DNA of 64,000 nucleotides, taken from contig VXBP01004053.1 of assembly GCA_013400115.1 (NCBI GenBank), forward strand, positions 431,551-495,550, read 5' to 3'. Shown piece after piece: positions 12,488-23,905 of this stretch. The notes under the pieces were generated by a model that saw only the letters and a list, made by a program, of their open reading frames with translations, ran no database searches and was not told the origin of the DNA. Position 1 is the stretch's first letter; the number at the start of each line of letters is the position of its first letter. A program made the position numbers and the translations under genes. The stretch comes from Rhinopomastus cyanomelas. Its lineage: Eukaryota > Chordata > Aves > Bucerotiformes > Rhinopomastidae.

Positions 12488-12770
12488 GAGGAGAGTGATA
12501 AGACTGGTGAAGGGACTGGAGTGAAAGTCTGATGAGAGGCTGAGGGAGCTGGGGTGTTTATCTTGGATAAGAGGAAACTCGGGGACACCTTACTACTCTC
12601 TACAACTACCTGAAGGGAGGTTGTAGACAGGTGAGATTCGGGCTCTTCTCCCAGGCAAATAGTGACAGGATGAGAGGGCAGAGAGGGTTAGGTTGGGCAT
12701 TAGGAAGTTCTTCATTGTATAAAGAGTGATCAGACAATGGAATGGACTGCCCAGGGAAGAGACACTCACA
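12488..12770 (+). mobile_element. CR1 fragment, old subfamily
   Basis: Plus-strand ORF2 end region (GAGAGGCTGAGGGAGCTGGG, TACAACTACCTGAAGGGAGG, CAATGGAATGGACTGCCCAG). It lacks the 3' tail and has several frame breaks. Confidence 0.85.
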
Positions 12771-13886
12771 ACCAGGTGTTTTACAAAAGAATTGGGGTTA
12801 CAAAAGAGGTAGTAAAGAATTCCTGGGATTCTTCACCCTCAAAGCTCTTACTAATCTCCTTTATTATTACTTGCTCTTCTTCCAACCCAAGTCAGGTGTT
12901 CATACATTGTGCGGGTTGATGCCCATTGCTGTTGCCTCCTCCCGCCTTCACTGGCACTTGCAGCAAAGGAACAGGTTAAGGATGCTGATCCAGAAAGCAG
13001 CACTGCCATCACTCCCCATTAAGTGAGAACAGACTGGAGAGGGGATTGCTGGCAAAGGGCAGGAGATAAGGCAGATTCCTGCCAGCAGGGCCAGGGGATG
13101 GTGAGGAAAAGGTGAGGAATTGAGGAGGTGAGAGCACTTCTGGGCAGGGCTATCCCATGGTGCCACCAGACTAACACTTGCTGTGCTATGGCCCGAGCTT
13201 GAAAAGCCTCAAAATCAACCATTATGCAGAAGCAGCCACATTTCTGCTTCTGAAGTGGCTTGCCCCTTTCTTTTCTCACTGAAGCCTGGCCTACCTCTTG
13301 GTGTTCTCCAACAGCCTACTTTCCTACTTCAGAATCAGATTTTCTTGTCAGCACCTTCACATGAAATTTCCCTTCTCAAGTTTTCTCTCAGTGGGAGCTG
13401 TCAATTGAACATGCTATATCTTACCTGAGGTACAAAAGTCCCAAGTAATAGGTATTTTGCATCTGGACGGTGACCAAGTACTAAAGAGAGCAAGTACGAG
13501 ACCTAACGAACGGTGGTGACAAAGAGGAGGGTCCTGCCTTCATCCCCACAACCCTTAAGGACCACCACCAGATAGCATCGTGCAAGCACAGAAGGGAGGA
13601 GACTATGAAAATTAACTCTCAAAAGGAATTTTAATGCAAAGCAGGAATAGCCATCTATAGGTACAGGCATACTGGGAACTTACTGAATATGTAACTATTA
13701 GGTGCATAAAAGAATGAGCTTTTTGCAAGGCTAGTGTGCACGCTGGTGGAGGCACTAGTGCCCGTGCACCCACCGGTGAGTAACATACCTCCTCGCTAAC
13801 TGTCACCCAGTTTGTGGGTCTTTTCCGCATTTCACTGAGTTAAATACAAGATCATTTTTGTCATTGTTTAATAGCATATTGTTGCT
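12771..13886. other. Intergenic, no gene seen
   Basis: Unique sequence. Overlapping short frames on both strands (12742-13428) carry no recognisable domain. Confidence 0.55.
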
Positions 13887-13995
13887 ATTATTGAGGCTTG
13901 AAAAGACCTCTGAGTTTATCAAGTCAGGCCTATGACCTGACACCACGATATCAGCTAGACCAATGTCACATCCAGTCTTTAACTCTTTAGAGTGA
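13887..13995 (-). mobile_element. CR1 3' end fragment, old
   Basis: Minus-strand match starting with TTGAGGCTTGAAAAGACCTC and TGACCTGACACCACGATATC. It is the same older subfamily as the copy at 58944. Confidence 0.7.
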
Positions 13996-14756
13996 CATAA
14001 TGCTTTACAGAAGTTGGATAATATATGGGAGGAGGGAAGGGGCTTTAATCTGGAGGGTCCTGCTGTTTTTCTCCCAGCTCAGACAGTTTATCTTAGTTCT
14101 GCCCAATAAATGCCACCTATACAACCACCAGAGCAATACCGTAGTCTACATTTTATTGTTTGCAATTTCAGCATAGGTTCTGTATAGTCCATAATTCAAG
14201 TAAGCTGCATCCTCAGTCAAATAATTCTGGTCATGAGTAGAATTTTCAGGAAGATTTTCCAGGGTGACTAAAACCTAAGGCCATTGTAGGGACGAACTAT
14301 TAATTTATGGTGGCAGAATTAGAAAGTTGTAGCAATAGGAATAAAAACCCCACACTGTGAACACAAATGATCTCTAAAAAACTTCAGAAAGAGGCAGTCT
14401 AGGCATACAGAAAGAAAAGACTGACTTCATTGTTTATTTCCTACTCTGATTGTCAAACTACTGCATTCTGTCTTCTTATATGGAAAATAGGGAAATGGGA
14501 TCCAAGGATCCTCACCCAGCTGTCAGGGAATTCCATGTCTGCTGTGCTCATCCAGAGGTACCAGAGGAAAAGCCTCAGCCCCAGTCACAGTCAAGGTCCT
14601 GCCCTGAGCTGCCACTGGACACAGCAATGTGATGTCCAGGAGCTCTGATGGTCCCACGGGCAGTGCTGGAGCTACTGACTGAACATACAGAGCTTCTCTG
14701 TGCTGCAACATGTGGCAGCACATGGTGTTGCAGAACTGAGACCTCCAGACAGACCC
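13996..14756. other. Intergenic, no gene seen
   Basis: No recognisable feature. The frames at 14430-14811 are short, overlapping and motif-free. Confidence 0.55.
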
Positions 14757-14855
14757 TAGAATCATAGAATCGTAGAATCATTAGGGATTGAAAGAGACCT
14801 TGTAAGATCATCTAGTCCAATCCCCCTGCCACAGCAGGATCACCCAGACCAAGTC
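14757..14855 (-). mobile_element. Outer CR1, 3' end (part 1 of 2)
   Basis: Minus-strand tail units and 3' UTR, interrupted after GATCACCCAGACCAAGTC by another CR1 in the same orientation. It continues at about 16061. Confidence 0.9.
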
Positions 14856-15058
14856 TTAGAATCATTCAGGGTTAGAAGGGACCACAGGATCATCCAGTTC
14901 CTACTCCCCTGCCATTGGCAGGGACACCCCACCCTAGACCAGGCTGGCCAGAGCCCCATCCAGCCTGGCCTTAAACAACTCCAAGGATGCGCCCTCACCC
15001 ACCTCCCTGGGCAACCCATTCCAGGCTCTCGCTACTCTCACGGTGAAGAACTTCCTCC

Positions 15059-15808
15059 TCACATCCACTCTAAATCTACCCATCTCCAGCTTTGCTCCAT
15101 TCCCCCTNACAGGACCTTACATTTGGTCAGGTTGGCCTGTGCCCATCTCTCCAGCCTGTCCACGTCCCTCTGGATGGCATCCCTGCCCTCCAGCGTGTCT
15201 GCTGCACCACACAGCTTGGTGTCGTCAGCAAACTTGCTGGGGGTGCACTCAATGCCTCTGTCCATGTCACCAACAAAGATGTTGAACAAGACTGGTCCCA
15301 GGACTGATCCCTGAGGGACTCTGCTTGTCACTGGCCTCCACTTGGACATGGATCCATCGACAACCACTCTCTGGGTGCGGCCATCAAGCCAGTTCCTTAC
15401 CCATCTAGTGGTCCACCCATCAAAGCCATGTTCCACCAGCTTGGAGACCAGACTGTGGTGTGGGACAGTGTCAAAGGCTTTGCTCAGGTCCAGGTCAATG
15501 ACATCATGATGCCCCTCATCCATTAATGTTGTGACCTGTTCATAGAAGGTCACCAGATTGGTTAGGCAGGATTTGTCCTTGGTGAAGCCATGCTGGTTGT
15601 ACCCAATCACCTCTTCACTGTTCTCCTCTCTCAGCAGTGCCTCCAGGAGGATCTGCTCCATGATCTTAGCAGGCACAGGGGTTGGACTGACTGGCCTGTA
15701 GTTCCCTGGCTCCTCCTTCCTACCCTTTTTGAAAATAGGGAATATATTTCCCCTTTTCCATGGCTTTTGGAATAGAATAGAGAGGGCTTTAGCAACCCCA
15801 TCTGCCAA
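15059..15808 (-). pseudogene. CR1 ORF2 fragment with RT palm
   Basis: An open frame with NYRPVSPTPVPAKIMEQ, QHGFTKDKSCLTNL, DLDLSKAFDTV, VPQGSVLGPVLFNIF and SKFADDTKL, which are RT blocks up to the catalytic DD. Its last codons run across the N at 15108, so the C-terminal portion is unknown. The sequence NIFVGDMDRGIECT marks a different CR1 subfamily from the 17 kb copy. Confidence 0.85.
15108..15108. other. Single N inside a CR1
   Basis: The CR1 sequence jumps from the near-3' region to mid-ORF2 across this base, so sequence is missing. Confidence 0.9.
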
Positions 15809-16060
15809 TTCTCTCAGTACCCTGTCCTCTCTTCCACTCCCTGTAGAGTGTTTTTTATGTGACAGGATGTCCAGGAACTCCTTGCTCAGCCAAGCAGGCC
15901 TCCTAGCATTCTTCCCTGGACAGAGAGGAGGTGATCCTTGAATACTAACCAGCTGTCCTGGGCCCCTCGTTCTTCAAGGGCTTCAGTGCATGATACTTTG
16001 GCCAGCAGATCCCTGAAGCGATCAAAGTCTGCACACCTAAAGTCTAGGGTCGTAAGCTTA

Positions 16061-16438
16061 TAAATCTTCCTCCTGGTTGAGACTCCACAACTTCCCTGAG
16101 CAGCTTGTTCCAGTGCTGTGTGACCCTCACTGGGAAGAAGTTCCTTCTCATATTTATGTGGAACCTCCTACGTTCCAGCTCGCACCCATTGCCCCTTGTC
16201 CTATCACTAGATGATATTGAGAAGAGCCTGGCTCCATCATCCTGATGCCCACCCTTCAAGTATTTATAGACATCAATGAGGTCACCCGTCAGTCTCCTCT
16301 TCTGCAAGCTAAAGAGACTCAGCTCCCTCAGCCTCTCCTCATAAGGGAGGTGCTCCACTTCCTTCATCATCCTCGTTGCTCTATGCTGGACTACCTCCAG
16401 CAGCTCCACATCCCTCTTGAGCTGAGGGGCCCACATCA
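16061..16438 (-). mobile_element. Outer CR1 (part 2 of 2)
   Basis: Continues the element begun at 14757: GAGACTCCACAACTTCCCTG, then the ORF2 C-terminal region back to CTGAGGGGCCCACAT. About 35 bases expected between the two parts are missing, suggesting a small target deletion. Confidence 0.88.
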
Positions 16439-16981
16439 CTTCCTACAGCATGAAGAGTGCAAGAACTATAGACCCATTGCTGGGAATTCAGTGTAGGAGA
16501 GCTGAGTCCTGATTGCTGCGGGTTTTCTCTATTGCAGCTCTGCAGCTTATGCAGGCCCTTGAGCCAGCGGCACAGCATCGATGAGCCTGAAAAAGGTGCA
16601 CACACAAAAAAAAGACCTTGGACCTAGAGCTTCCTGGAGCTGAGTAAGGGAGACACTCCCCAATGTAGAATACAGATGTTAAATACCTACACGCCAGTTT
16701 TGAATATAGGTCAAAGAATAAATATATAATTCTACACATGCAGACTATCCCAGCAAGGAAACCATGCTGTGATACTCTGATCCCTTTTACTGTTTAAAGA
16801 GCAGCAGACCAAAAGCATCTGGAAAGATGAGGAAAAGGTTTGTGACTTTATTCAGCATCATATTTAAAAAACCATTTCTAGACTCAATCTGTATAAGCAA
16901 TACAACTGAGTTTCCATGTTACAAGTGTGATTGCACAGTGCTTTGAGGTTGGGTTTTTCAGAGGGAGGAGGAGAGAGAAAG
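16439..16981. other. Intergenic, no gene seen
   Basis: Unique sequence between two CR1 copies. No feature recognised. Confidence 0.55.
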
Positions 16982-18691
16982 GACTGAGCAGAGATACTTA
17001 ACACTTTCTTTGCCTCTGTCTATACTGCTAAGGGTTGTGTTGACATTAGACCCCAGACTACAGAGGAGGTTGAGGCAACAGGTGAGCCTGCCTTGGTTGA
17101 TGAGGATTGGGTTAGGGATAAGTTGAACAAACTGGATGTGCACAAATCCATGGGCCCAGATGGGATGCACCCACGTGTGCTAAGGGAGATGGCGGAGGTC
17201 ATTGCTAGGCCGCTCTCCATCATCTTTGCTAGGTCCTGGGAAACGGGAGAGGTGCCTAGGGACTGGAAAATAGCAAATGTTACCCCAATCTTTAAAAAGG
17301 GAAAGAAGGAAGACCCAGGTAACTATAGACCGGTCAGCCTCACCTCCATCCCAGGAAAGGTGATGGAACAGTTTGTACTGGAGGCTGTTTCCGGGCACAT
17401 CAGGGACAGGAGGGTCATTAGGGACAGTCAGCATGGCTTCACAAAGGGAAAGTCATGCTTGACCAACCTGATAGCCTTTTATGAGGGTGTAACCAGGTGG
17501 ATGGATGAGGGCAGAGCCGTGGATGTCATCTATCTTGACTTAAGAAAGGCATTTGACACGGTCTCTCACAGCATCCTTGCAGACAAACTGAGGCAGTGTG
17601 GCCTAGATTTTCGGGTAGTGAGGTGGATTGTAAACTGGCTACAGGGTAGAAGTCAGAGAGTGGTGGTCAATGGGACAGAGTCTAGTTGGAGGCCTGTATC
17701 TAGTGGAGTGCCCCAGGGATCGGTGCTGGGACCGGTCCTGTTCAATCTATTCATTGATGACTTGGATGAGGGATTGGCATGCACTGTCAGCAAGTTTGCT
17801 GATGACACAAAGCTGGGTGGTGTCGCCGACACCCCCGCAGACTGTGCTGCCATTCAGCGAGATCTGGACAGGCTGGAGAACTGGGCAGAGAAAAATCTAA
17901 TGAGCTATAACAAGAGTAAGTGCAGAGTCTTGCATCTGGGCAAGAACAACCCCAGGTACCAGTATAGGCTGGGGACTGACCTGTTGGAGTGTAGTGTAGG
18001 GGAAAGGGACTTGGGGGTCCTGGTGGACAACAAGATGACTATGAGCCAGCAATGTGCTCTTGTGGCCAAGAGGGCCAACAGCATCCTGGGGTGGATTAGA
18101 AGAGGGGTGGTTAGCAGATCAAGAGAGGTTCTTCTCCCCCTCTACTCTGCCCTGGTGAGACCACACCTGGAGTATTGTGTCCAGTTCTGGGCTCCTCAGT
18201 ACAAGAGGGATGTGGAGCTGCTGGAGAGAGTTCAGCGTAGGGCAACAAAGATGATAAGAGAGGTGGAACACCTCCCTTATGAGGAGAGGTTGAGGGAGCT
18301 GGGTCTCTTTAGCTTGGATAAGAGGAGACTGAGGGGCGACCTCATTAATGTCTACAAATATTTGAGGGGTGGGTGTCAGGAGGATGGCACTGGGCTGTTC
18401 TCGGTGTCATGTAGTGATAGGACAAGGGGCAATGGTTGTAAGCTGGAACATAGGAGGTTCCGCATCAACCTGAGAAGGAACTTCTTCACAGTGAGGGTGA
18501 CGGAGCACTGGAACAGGCTGCCCAGGGGGGTTGTGGAGTCTCCTTCTCTGGAGATGTTCAAGACCCGACTGGACAGGTTCCTGTGTGACTTGGTTTAGGT
18601 GATCCTGCTGTTGCAGGCGGATTGGACTAGATGATCTTTCGAGGTCCCTTCCGATCCGTAATGATTCTATGATTCTATGATTCTATGATTT
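16982..18691 (+). mobile_element. CR1 LINE, best-preserved copy, 5'-truncated
   Basis: A plus-strand CR1 of about 1.7 kb beginning just before the ENTFFAS-type linker between endonuclease and RT. It ends in perfect tandem ATTCTATG units (18659-18691). The 3' UTR hallmark GATTGGACTAGATGATCTTT is intact. Its open frame and its similarity to the 54.9 kb copy make it one of the youngest insertions here. Confidence 0.97.
16988..18598 (+). pseudogene. CR1 ORF2 fragment with complete reverse transcriptase
   Basis: The frame is open for 536 codons from 16988 to the stop at 18596-18598, including a 501-residue stretch from 17093. RT motifs in order, numbered from 17093, are NYRPVSLTSIPGKVMEQ (78-93), QHGFTKGKSCLTNL (113-126), YLDLRKAFD with catalytic D149, VPQGSVLGPVLFNLF (206-220) and FADD with D237-D238. 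The normal C-terminus FLCDLV is present. The apurinic-type endonuclease and ORF1 are missing through 5' truncation, so it is not an autonomous element even though the RT looks intact. Confidence 0.93.
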
Positions 18692-21494
18692 TCAATGTGA
18701 CTTCCAGAAAGGATGAAGGAGAGTACCATACTTGGGAAAATTGCTCCAGGCATCAATGAGAAACCCTCTTGTCAGTGAAGCTGTGAAGTGTAATCCTTCT
18801 GGAGATACCAGAGAGCAATTTTAAACTCCAGTTTTTTTGCTTTTAATTTGAGCTTTTGAAGGTATGGTTTGCATCATTTGTGTCATCCTACTGGTGGGAA
18901 AGAGGAAGCAACACATAATGACAAGTAATCCCAACACCTAGCAGACCTCTTAAGTTGAACAGAAAATTTTCTCCCCCTGTTTAAAAATTATTTCAGCCCT
19001 GTTGGTGCTCACCACCACTAGTTTGAGACCTTGAAGAGAGGCCATTCTGGGTCCTGTGATGCCCAGGACTTTCCCCTTTAATTTATAGTGTTTAATACTG
19101 CCTGTCTACACCCAAAGGCAGATGCCTGAGGTTAAAATAAAACTTAGGAATAGCATCTTTCATTCAGCTTTTCTTCATATCGAAACTGATTTACTAAAGA
19201 GAATTTGGCTCGCTTTTGTTAGACACCGGTAGTAGCCAAGAATAGCTGCTACTCACTGCGGTGTACGCTGACCTCTGGTGGCAACAACTCCTACCTAACG
19301 AAATACTACAAGTTACAACCCTGAACTTTTCTCTTAATCACAAGTCATGGCGAACAAGCAGGACGGGGAGAAAAGGGCTGGACAGAAGAGCCTGCTGCAA
19401 TAAACCCTAAAAAAGTGGACCTGTTTGTGGAAGGCTGGTCAAGCACTACGAAGCAGTTTACAAGCACAATTGTTTCAAGCACTGTACAATGAGCAGTTCT
19501 ATATGTAGTCATTCTCCTGCCAAACCTTTATTTTACTTGACTTTATAGTGATGGATTATAATGATGTCACCTACAATGAAATACAACTGTGGATAAAGTT
19601 AGAGATACTGAATTGTAAGAATTCTTGGTCAATGCCTTCATTGTCATCAAAAGCAACTTCACTGACTTTTTCCCTGAAAACAGCTCAGGCTGCAAAACTG
19701 TTTTTGAGATGAAGGAATGAAGGAGCAACCCAGTGTCTTTGACAGAGAGGCTGCCCTCAGCTGAGTCTCTATCAGCCTCTGACGGGACAGAATGTAACAG
19801 TGTGTGCCTAAGGTGGATTTCAAGGCAGCATCCATACCCTGTTAACACATTTACTTGGTGGTGTGTGTAAAACACTCATCCCTCAGTGTGCACATCTTGT
19901 CCTGATGGCTGTAGGGTCCTGGTCTGGCTCAGTGTCAGCTCAACTCTAGGCCTTCATCTCTGAGTTTTTATTTACTGGTATATGTGTATATACAAGTTCC
20001 ATTTAAGTGGCATAATTCCATTTTTCATTTATGATACAATAATTATTTTGATATTAAATATTATAAAGAATCTGAGGCATGAGCAGATTGATGGAACAGA
20101 TGAAGCGCGAGTGCTTCCCCTCAGATTTCCTCATACAAAGTTTCCAGAGAAAGGAGCAGGCTTCCCTGCTGCTGCTGTCTCTGATGGGAGAGGGCACAGT
20201 GCAAGGAGCACCACACACCTTTGTTCCAGGAGCTGATGTGGCAGGCATGGCTGGTCATGGGCTGCCTGGAGGCCCATCCGCGCAGGCCAGCCCTGAGGAC
20301 AGGACACTGTAGGACAACCATCACATATATTAACAATATCATTCTTTGGAGCCCTTGACACCAGATCACTCCACTGCATAGGACACTATAGCCCCTTACT
20401 TTGTGGATGCAGGTGTGGGACCTTGTGCTTCAATCAGTGTTCAGAACCTGCTCTGTGCAAAGTTCACTGCACTACAATGGCTAATGCAGCTCCAGAATTA
20501 TCTGGGATAACATTTAACAAGGCATCTCATTGCCTAGTGTGTATTGCCTAGTGTATCTATAGCCATATTTTGTCCAGATAGATCAACTCATAAAAATATT
20601 TTGCTAAGAGCAGAAGATTTGTTAGAAGTAGTCAAAGCCACAGGATTTTTCTGCTTCCAGACAGAAAAGTGCCCTTACTGTTTGCTTGGTTCATCATGGT
20701 GGGAAGACATTGCCTATAGGCACATCTTACAGCTAGTCTCCGCTGCTGTACTTCTTCTGATGGCTCTACCAGGAGCTTGTCCTTGTTGGCCTCATTCACA
20801 CTGGTGAAATAAGTGTTAATCATGTTCCTCTGGGTCTTAAGGACCCGGACCCTAGGAGGGCTGCGAATTTCTGTGCTGCTGAAAGCTGCCTGTGGTGTTT
20901 AGACCATTGTCCAAGCTTATTGAATGGACTTCAGTATTTGTTGTATCTTTTTCTCCAAATTCCCAATAATCCACAGTGAAAATGTTTACAGGATTTACCT
21001 GCTCATATTTGTTGCACTGTGTTTGAAGTTATGCAAGCTTCTCCTCTAAAGAGACAACACCTACCTCAAGAGACTCAGAGGAGTCTGCTAGAAAATTAAA
21101 CATTTCCTACAAATTCCTACATTCTTTAGCTGCATACCGTGTGCTCTTTCATCCTAACCCTGTTCTGGAGCTCAGCTGCATCCCAGCCTGGTGGGTAGTC
21201 TGTGATGTACTTGGTCTCAAACGATTTTCCAGGAGTGTTGGAAGGATGCTGATAATAAGTGAGGTCAGGACAGTGCCTAGGTGAGTCAGGAGAACTTAGG
21301 GATTCTGGAGAAAATGGTTTCTGTTTGCAGGTTTGCAAATGAGTTGGCTTTGAGAATCCATTGATTTTCATCAGGGGTGTGCTGGCTGCTTGAAACCACC
21401 GTGAAGGGGCGGACATTAAAGTAGATGGTAGTAACTGTGGAAGTTTGTGTATTATCAGTTGTATGAAAGTTGCTTTTAAGTAGTTACTGAAACC
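18692..21494. other. Intergenic, 2.8 kb, no gene seen
   Basis: Unique sequence with several overlapping short frames on both strands around 20.0-20.4 kb and 20.5-20.8 kb, none with a recognisable motif. A CTCF-like 13-mer lies at 19269-19281 (minus). Confidence 0.55.
19269..19281 (-). promoter_or_regulatory. CTCF-like motif (weak prediction)
   Basis: Minus strand CCACCAGAGGTCA matches the core consensus CCASYAGRKGGCR at 12 of 13 positions. About one such match is expected by chance in a window this size, so this is only a candidate. Confidence 0.2.
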
Positions 21495-21822
21495 TTAGAA
21501 TCATAGAATCATTATGGCTGGAGAGGATCTCTAGGATCATCAAGTCCAGCCCTCATCCCAACATCTCCCTAACACCTAGACCATGGCCTCAAGTGCTAGA
21601 TTTAATCATTTTTAAAACACCTCCACCACGTCCCTGCACAGCCTGTTCCAGTGTCCAACCACTCTCTCAGTAAAGAACCTCTTCCTAATATCCAATCCAA
21701 ACCTCCCTTGATGCAACTTGACTTCATTTCCCCTCATCCTACCATGAGTAATTTGGGAGAAGAGACCAGCACCAACCTCGCTACAACCTCCTTTAAGGTA
21801 GTTGTAGAAAGCAATAAGGTCT
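21495..21822 (-). mobile_element. CR1 fragment, older subfamily
   Basis: Minus-strand copy: AGAATCATAGAATCATTATGG tail, TCATCAAGTCCAGCCCTCAT, CAGCCTGTTCCAGTGTCCAA and CTTTAAGGTAGTTGTAGAAA. Its partner of the same subfamily is at 37992-38324. Confidence 0.88.
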
Positions 21823-22007
21823 TGTCAACATCCTGAATCATGAACAGGTTCAAAGCAGCCAAAGTGGAGGAATGACTGAGCCTCTTGTGTACACCCTAAC
21901 CAAAGAGCCAGGGATCTAAAGCAGAGCCAGACCAACCAGGTGCCCGTAGCTTTCCTGTAAAATTCATTTTATGCAGCAACAGACTCGTTCACAGTCTGCC
22001 AAGACAG

Positions 22008-22020
22008 CCACTAGGTGGTG
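22008..22020 (+). promoter_or_regulatory. CTCF-like motif (weak prediction)
   Basis: CCACTAGGTGGTG matches CCASYAGRKGGCR at 12 of 13 positions. It lies 2.7 kb from the one at 19269, in divergent orientation. Confidence 0.25.
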
Positions 22021-22042
22021 GCAACTACACGCGTCCTTGGGT

Positions 22043-22087
22043 GGCTCGTTGGTTGGTCGCCTGGCTGGTTGGTTGGTTGGTCTGGTG
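22043..22087 (+). repeat. GGTT-rich simple repeat
   Basis: Imperfect GGTTGGTTGGTT units with CGCCTGGC interruptions, followed by a short GTGTGTGTGT run at about 22097. Confidence 0.7.
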
Positions 22088-22395
22088 TGAGGGAGTGTGT
22101 GTGTGTTGGGAGTGGGGTACTTTTGAGAAATGTTCGATGATTATATATGCTCATGAGACCACATGAACAGTTTGTTAGATGATGATGAAACACCCATGAG
22201 GCTTCAGACGTAGAACAGAAACCACAGGCGCATAGTCCACCAGTGAGAAAGAATGTGGCTCACCCAGAAACAGCCACAAACAGCTTGATTACAGTAACTT
22301 GAGATAGAGTAGATAGTACTAATTACAGAGCAGCTGGCTGTAAATGGAAGGGTTTGTTTTCCTTACTTCCTATATATTTACTTTTAAAATGTCTT

Positions 22396-22709
22396 ACAGA
22401 ATCACTGAATTACTGAGGCTGGAAAAGATTGCTGACATGATCCCTTGTTCTGCTGCCAGTTGCTAGGAGAAGAGCCTGACTCCCTGACTACAACCTGCTT
22501 TCAGGTAGTTGTGGAGAGACAGAAGATCCCTCCTGAGTCAAGAGGAGACAGCTCCATCAGCTTCTCTGCATCAGACTTTCCTTTTAGCCCCTTCTCCAGC
22601 CTTGTTGCTCCTCTGGACCTGCTCCAGCCCTTCAATCTCTTTCTTGAAGTGAGGGGCCCAGAATTGCACCCGGTGCTCAAGGTGAGGCCTCACCAGTGCC
22701 CAGCACAGG
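22396..22709 (-). mobile_element. CR1 fragment with internal deletion
   Basis: Minus strand. The 3' end (ATCACTGAATTACTGAGGCT) is joined early to the ORF2 end (AGAAGAGCCTGACTCCCTGA). It then continues to GGTGAGGCCTCACCAGTGCC. About 150 bases of the usual 3' region are missing at about 22442. Confidence 0.85.
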
Positions 22710-23115
22710 TTCTCTGTTTAAAGGCCGGAAGATTTAGATTTCACGGTTATGTTCCCACTTCCACACTAGTACGCACTTTCGCATGAGCACCCAAGTGTTG
22801 CAAGATTTGTGCTGCAGATATTTTGACTGTAAGGTTCAAATCTTGAATGTACAACAACATTATTTTTTTAATAAAAAGATTAAATTGAATAAAAACTGTT
22901 GTAGTGGATAAGTTTGCTTCAGTATTTCTATGTCTGCACCTTTGGACCATAAGACTGCTGCTAGACACAAGTTCAGTTTCAGCAGAATAAAAGTTAAGCT
23001 GATGAATATTCAAATGTTTAAGTGTTCAAAAGTTTTGACACTGACTAATATGTCTTTTAAAACTATTTTCTTGGGGTGACCAGCAATGAAGGTTAAACAC
23101 AATTTCTTATGACGG
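22710..23115. other. Intergenic, no gene seen
   Basis: AT-rich unique sequence. An 88-codon minus frame at 22747-23013 has no recognisable motif. Confidence 0.5.
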
Positions 23116-23905
23116 GATCACAGAATCACAGAAAGTTAGGGGTTGGAATCACAGAATCATAGAACATCAGGGATCGGAAGGGACCCCGAAAGATCATCTA
23201 GTCCAATCCCCCAATCCCCTGCCACAGAAGGATCACCTAGACCAAGTCACACAGGAACATATCCAGGCGGGTTTTAAAACTCTCCAGAGAAGGAGATTCC
23301 ACAACCCGCCTGGGCATCCTGTTCCAGTGCTCTGTCACCCTCACTGTGAAGAAGTTCTCTCTCATACTGATGTAGAAGCTCCTTTGTTCCGTTGCCCCTA
23401 TGTCGAATGTTGGGATGAGTGATAAAACAAGGATCCTATCACTGGATGACATTGAGAAGCACATGGCTCCATCCTCCTGAGACTGGCCCTTTACATATTT
23501 TTATAACATTAACGAGGTGACCCTTCAGTCTCCTCTTGTCCAAGCTCAAGAGACCCAGCTCCCTCAGCCCTTCCCCATAAGGGAGGTGTTCCACTTCCTT
23601 CATCATCCTCATTGCTCTATGTTGGACTCTCTACAGCAGTTTTGTGTCCCTCTTGAGATGAGGGGCCCAGAACTGGACACAATACTCTAGATATGTTCTC
23701 ACCAGGGCAGAGTAGAGGGACAGGAGAACATGTCTTGATCTGCTAACTTCCCCCATTATGATCCATCCCAGGATGCCGTTGGCCCTCTTGGCCACAAGGA
23801 CACATTGAAGCCTGTCTAGGTCTCACTGAATGGCATCACAGTCTGCAGGGGTGTTGGTGACACCTCCCAACTTTGTGTCTTCAGCAAACTTGCTGACAGT
23901 GCACC

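Larger units (their letters stand above)
14856..16060 (-). mobile_element. Inner CR1 nested in a same-strand CR1, with an assembly gap
   Basis: A minus-strand element with its own 3' end at 14856 (AGAATCATTCAGGGTTAGAA), running to the region between endonuclease and RT near 16060. A single N at 15108 replaces a missing block: the sequence jumps from the near-3' region to the middle of ORF2. The outer copy resumes directly after it. Confidence 0.9.
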
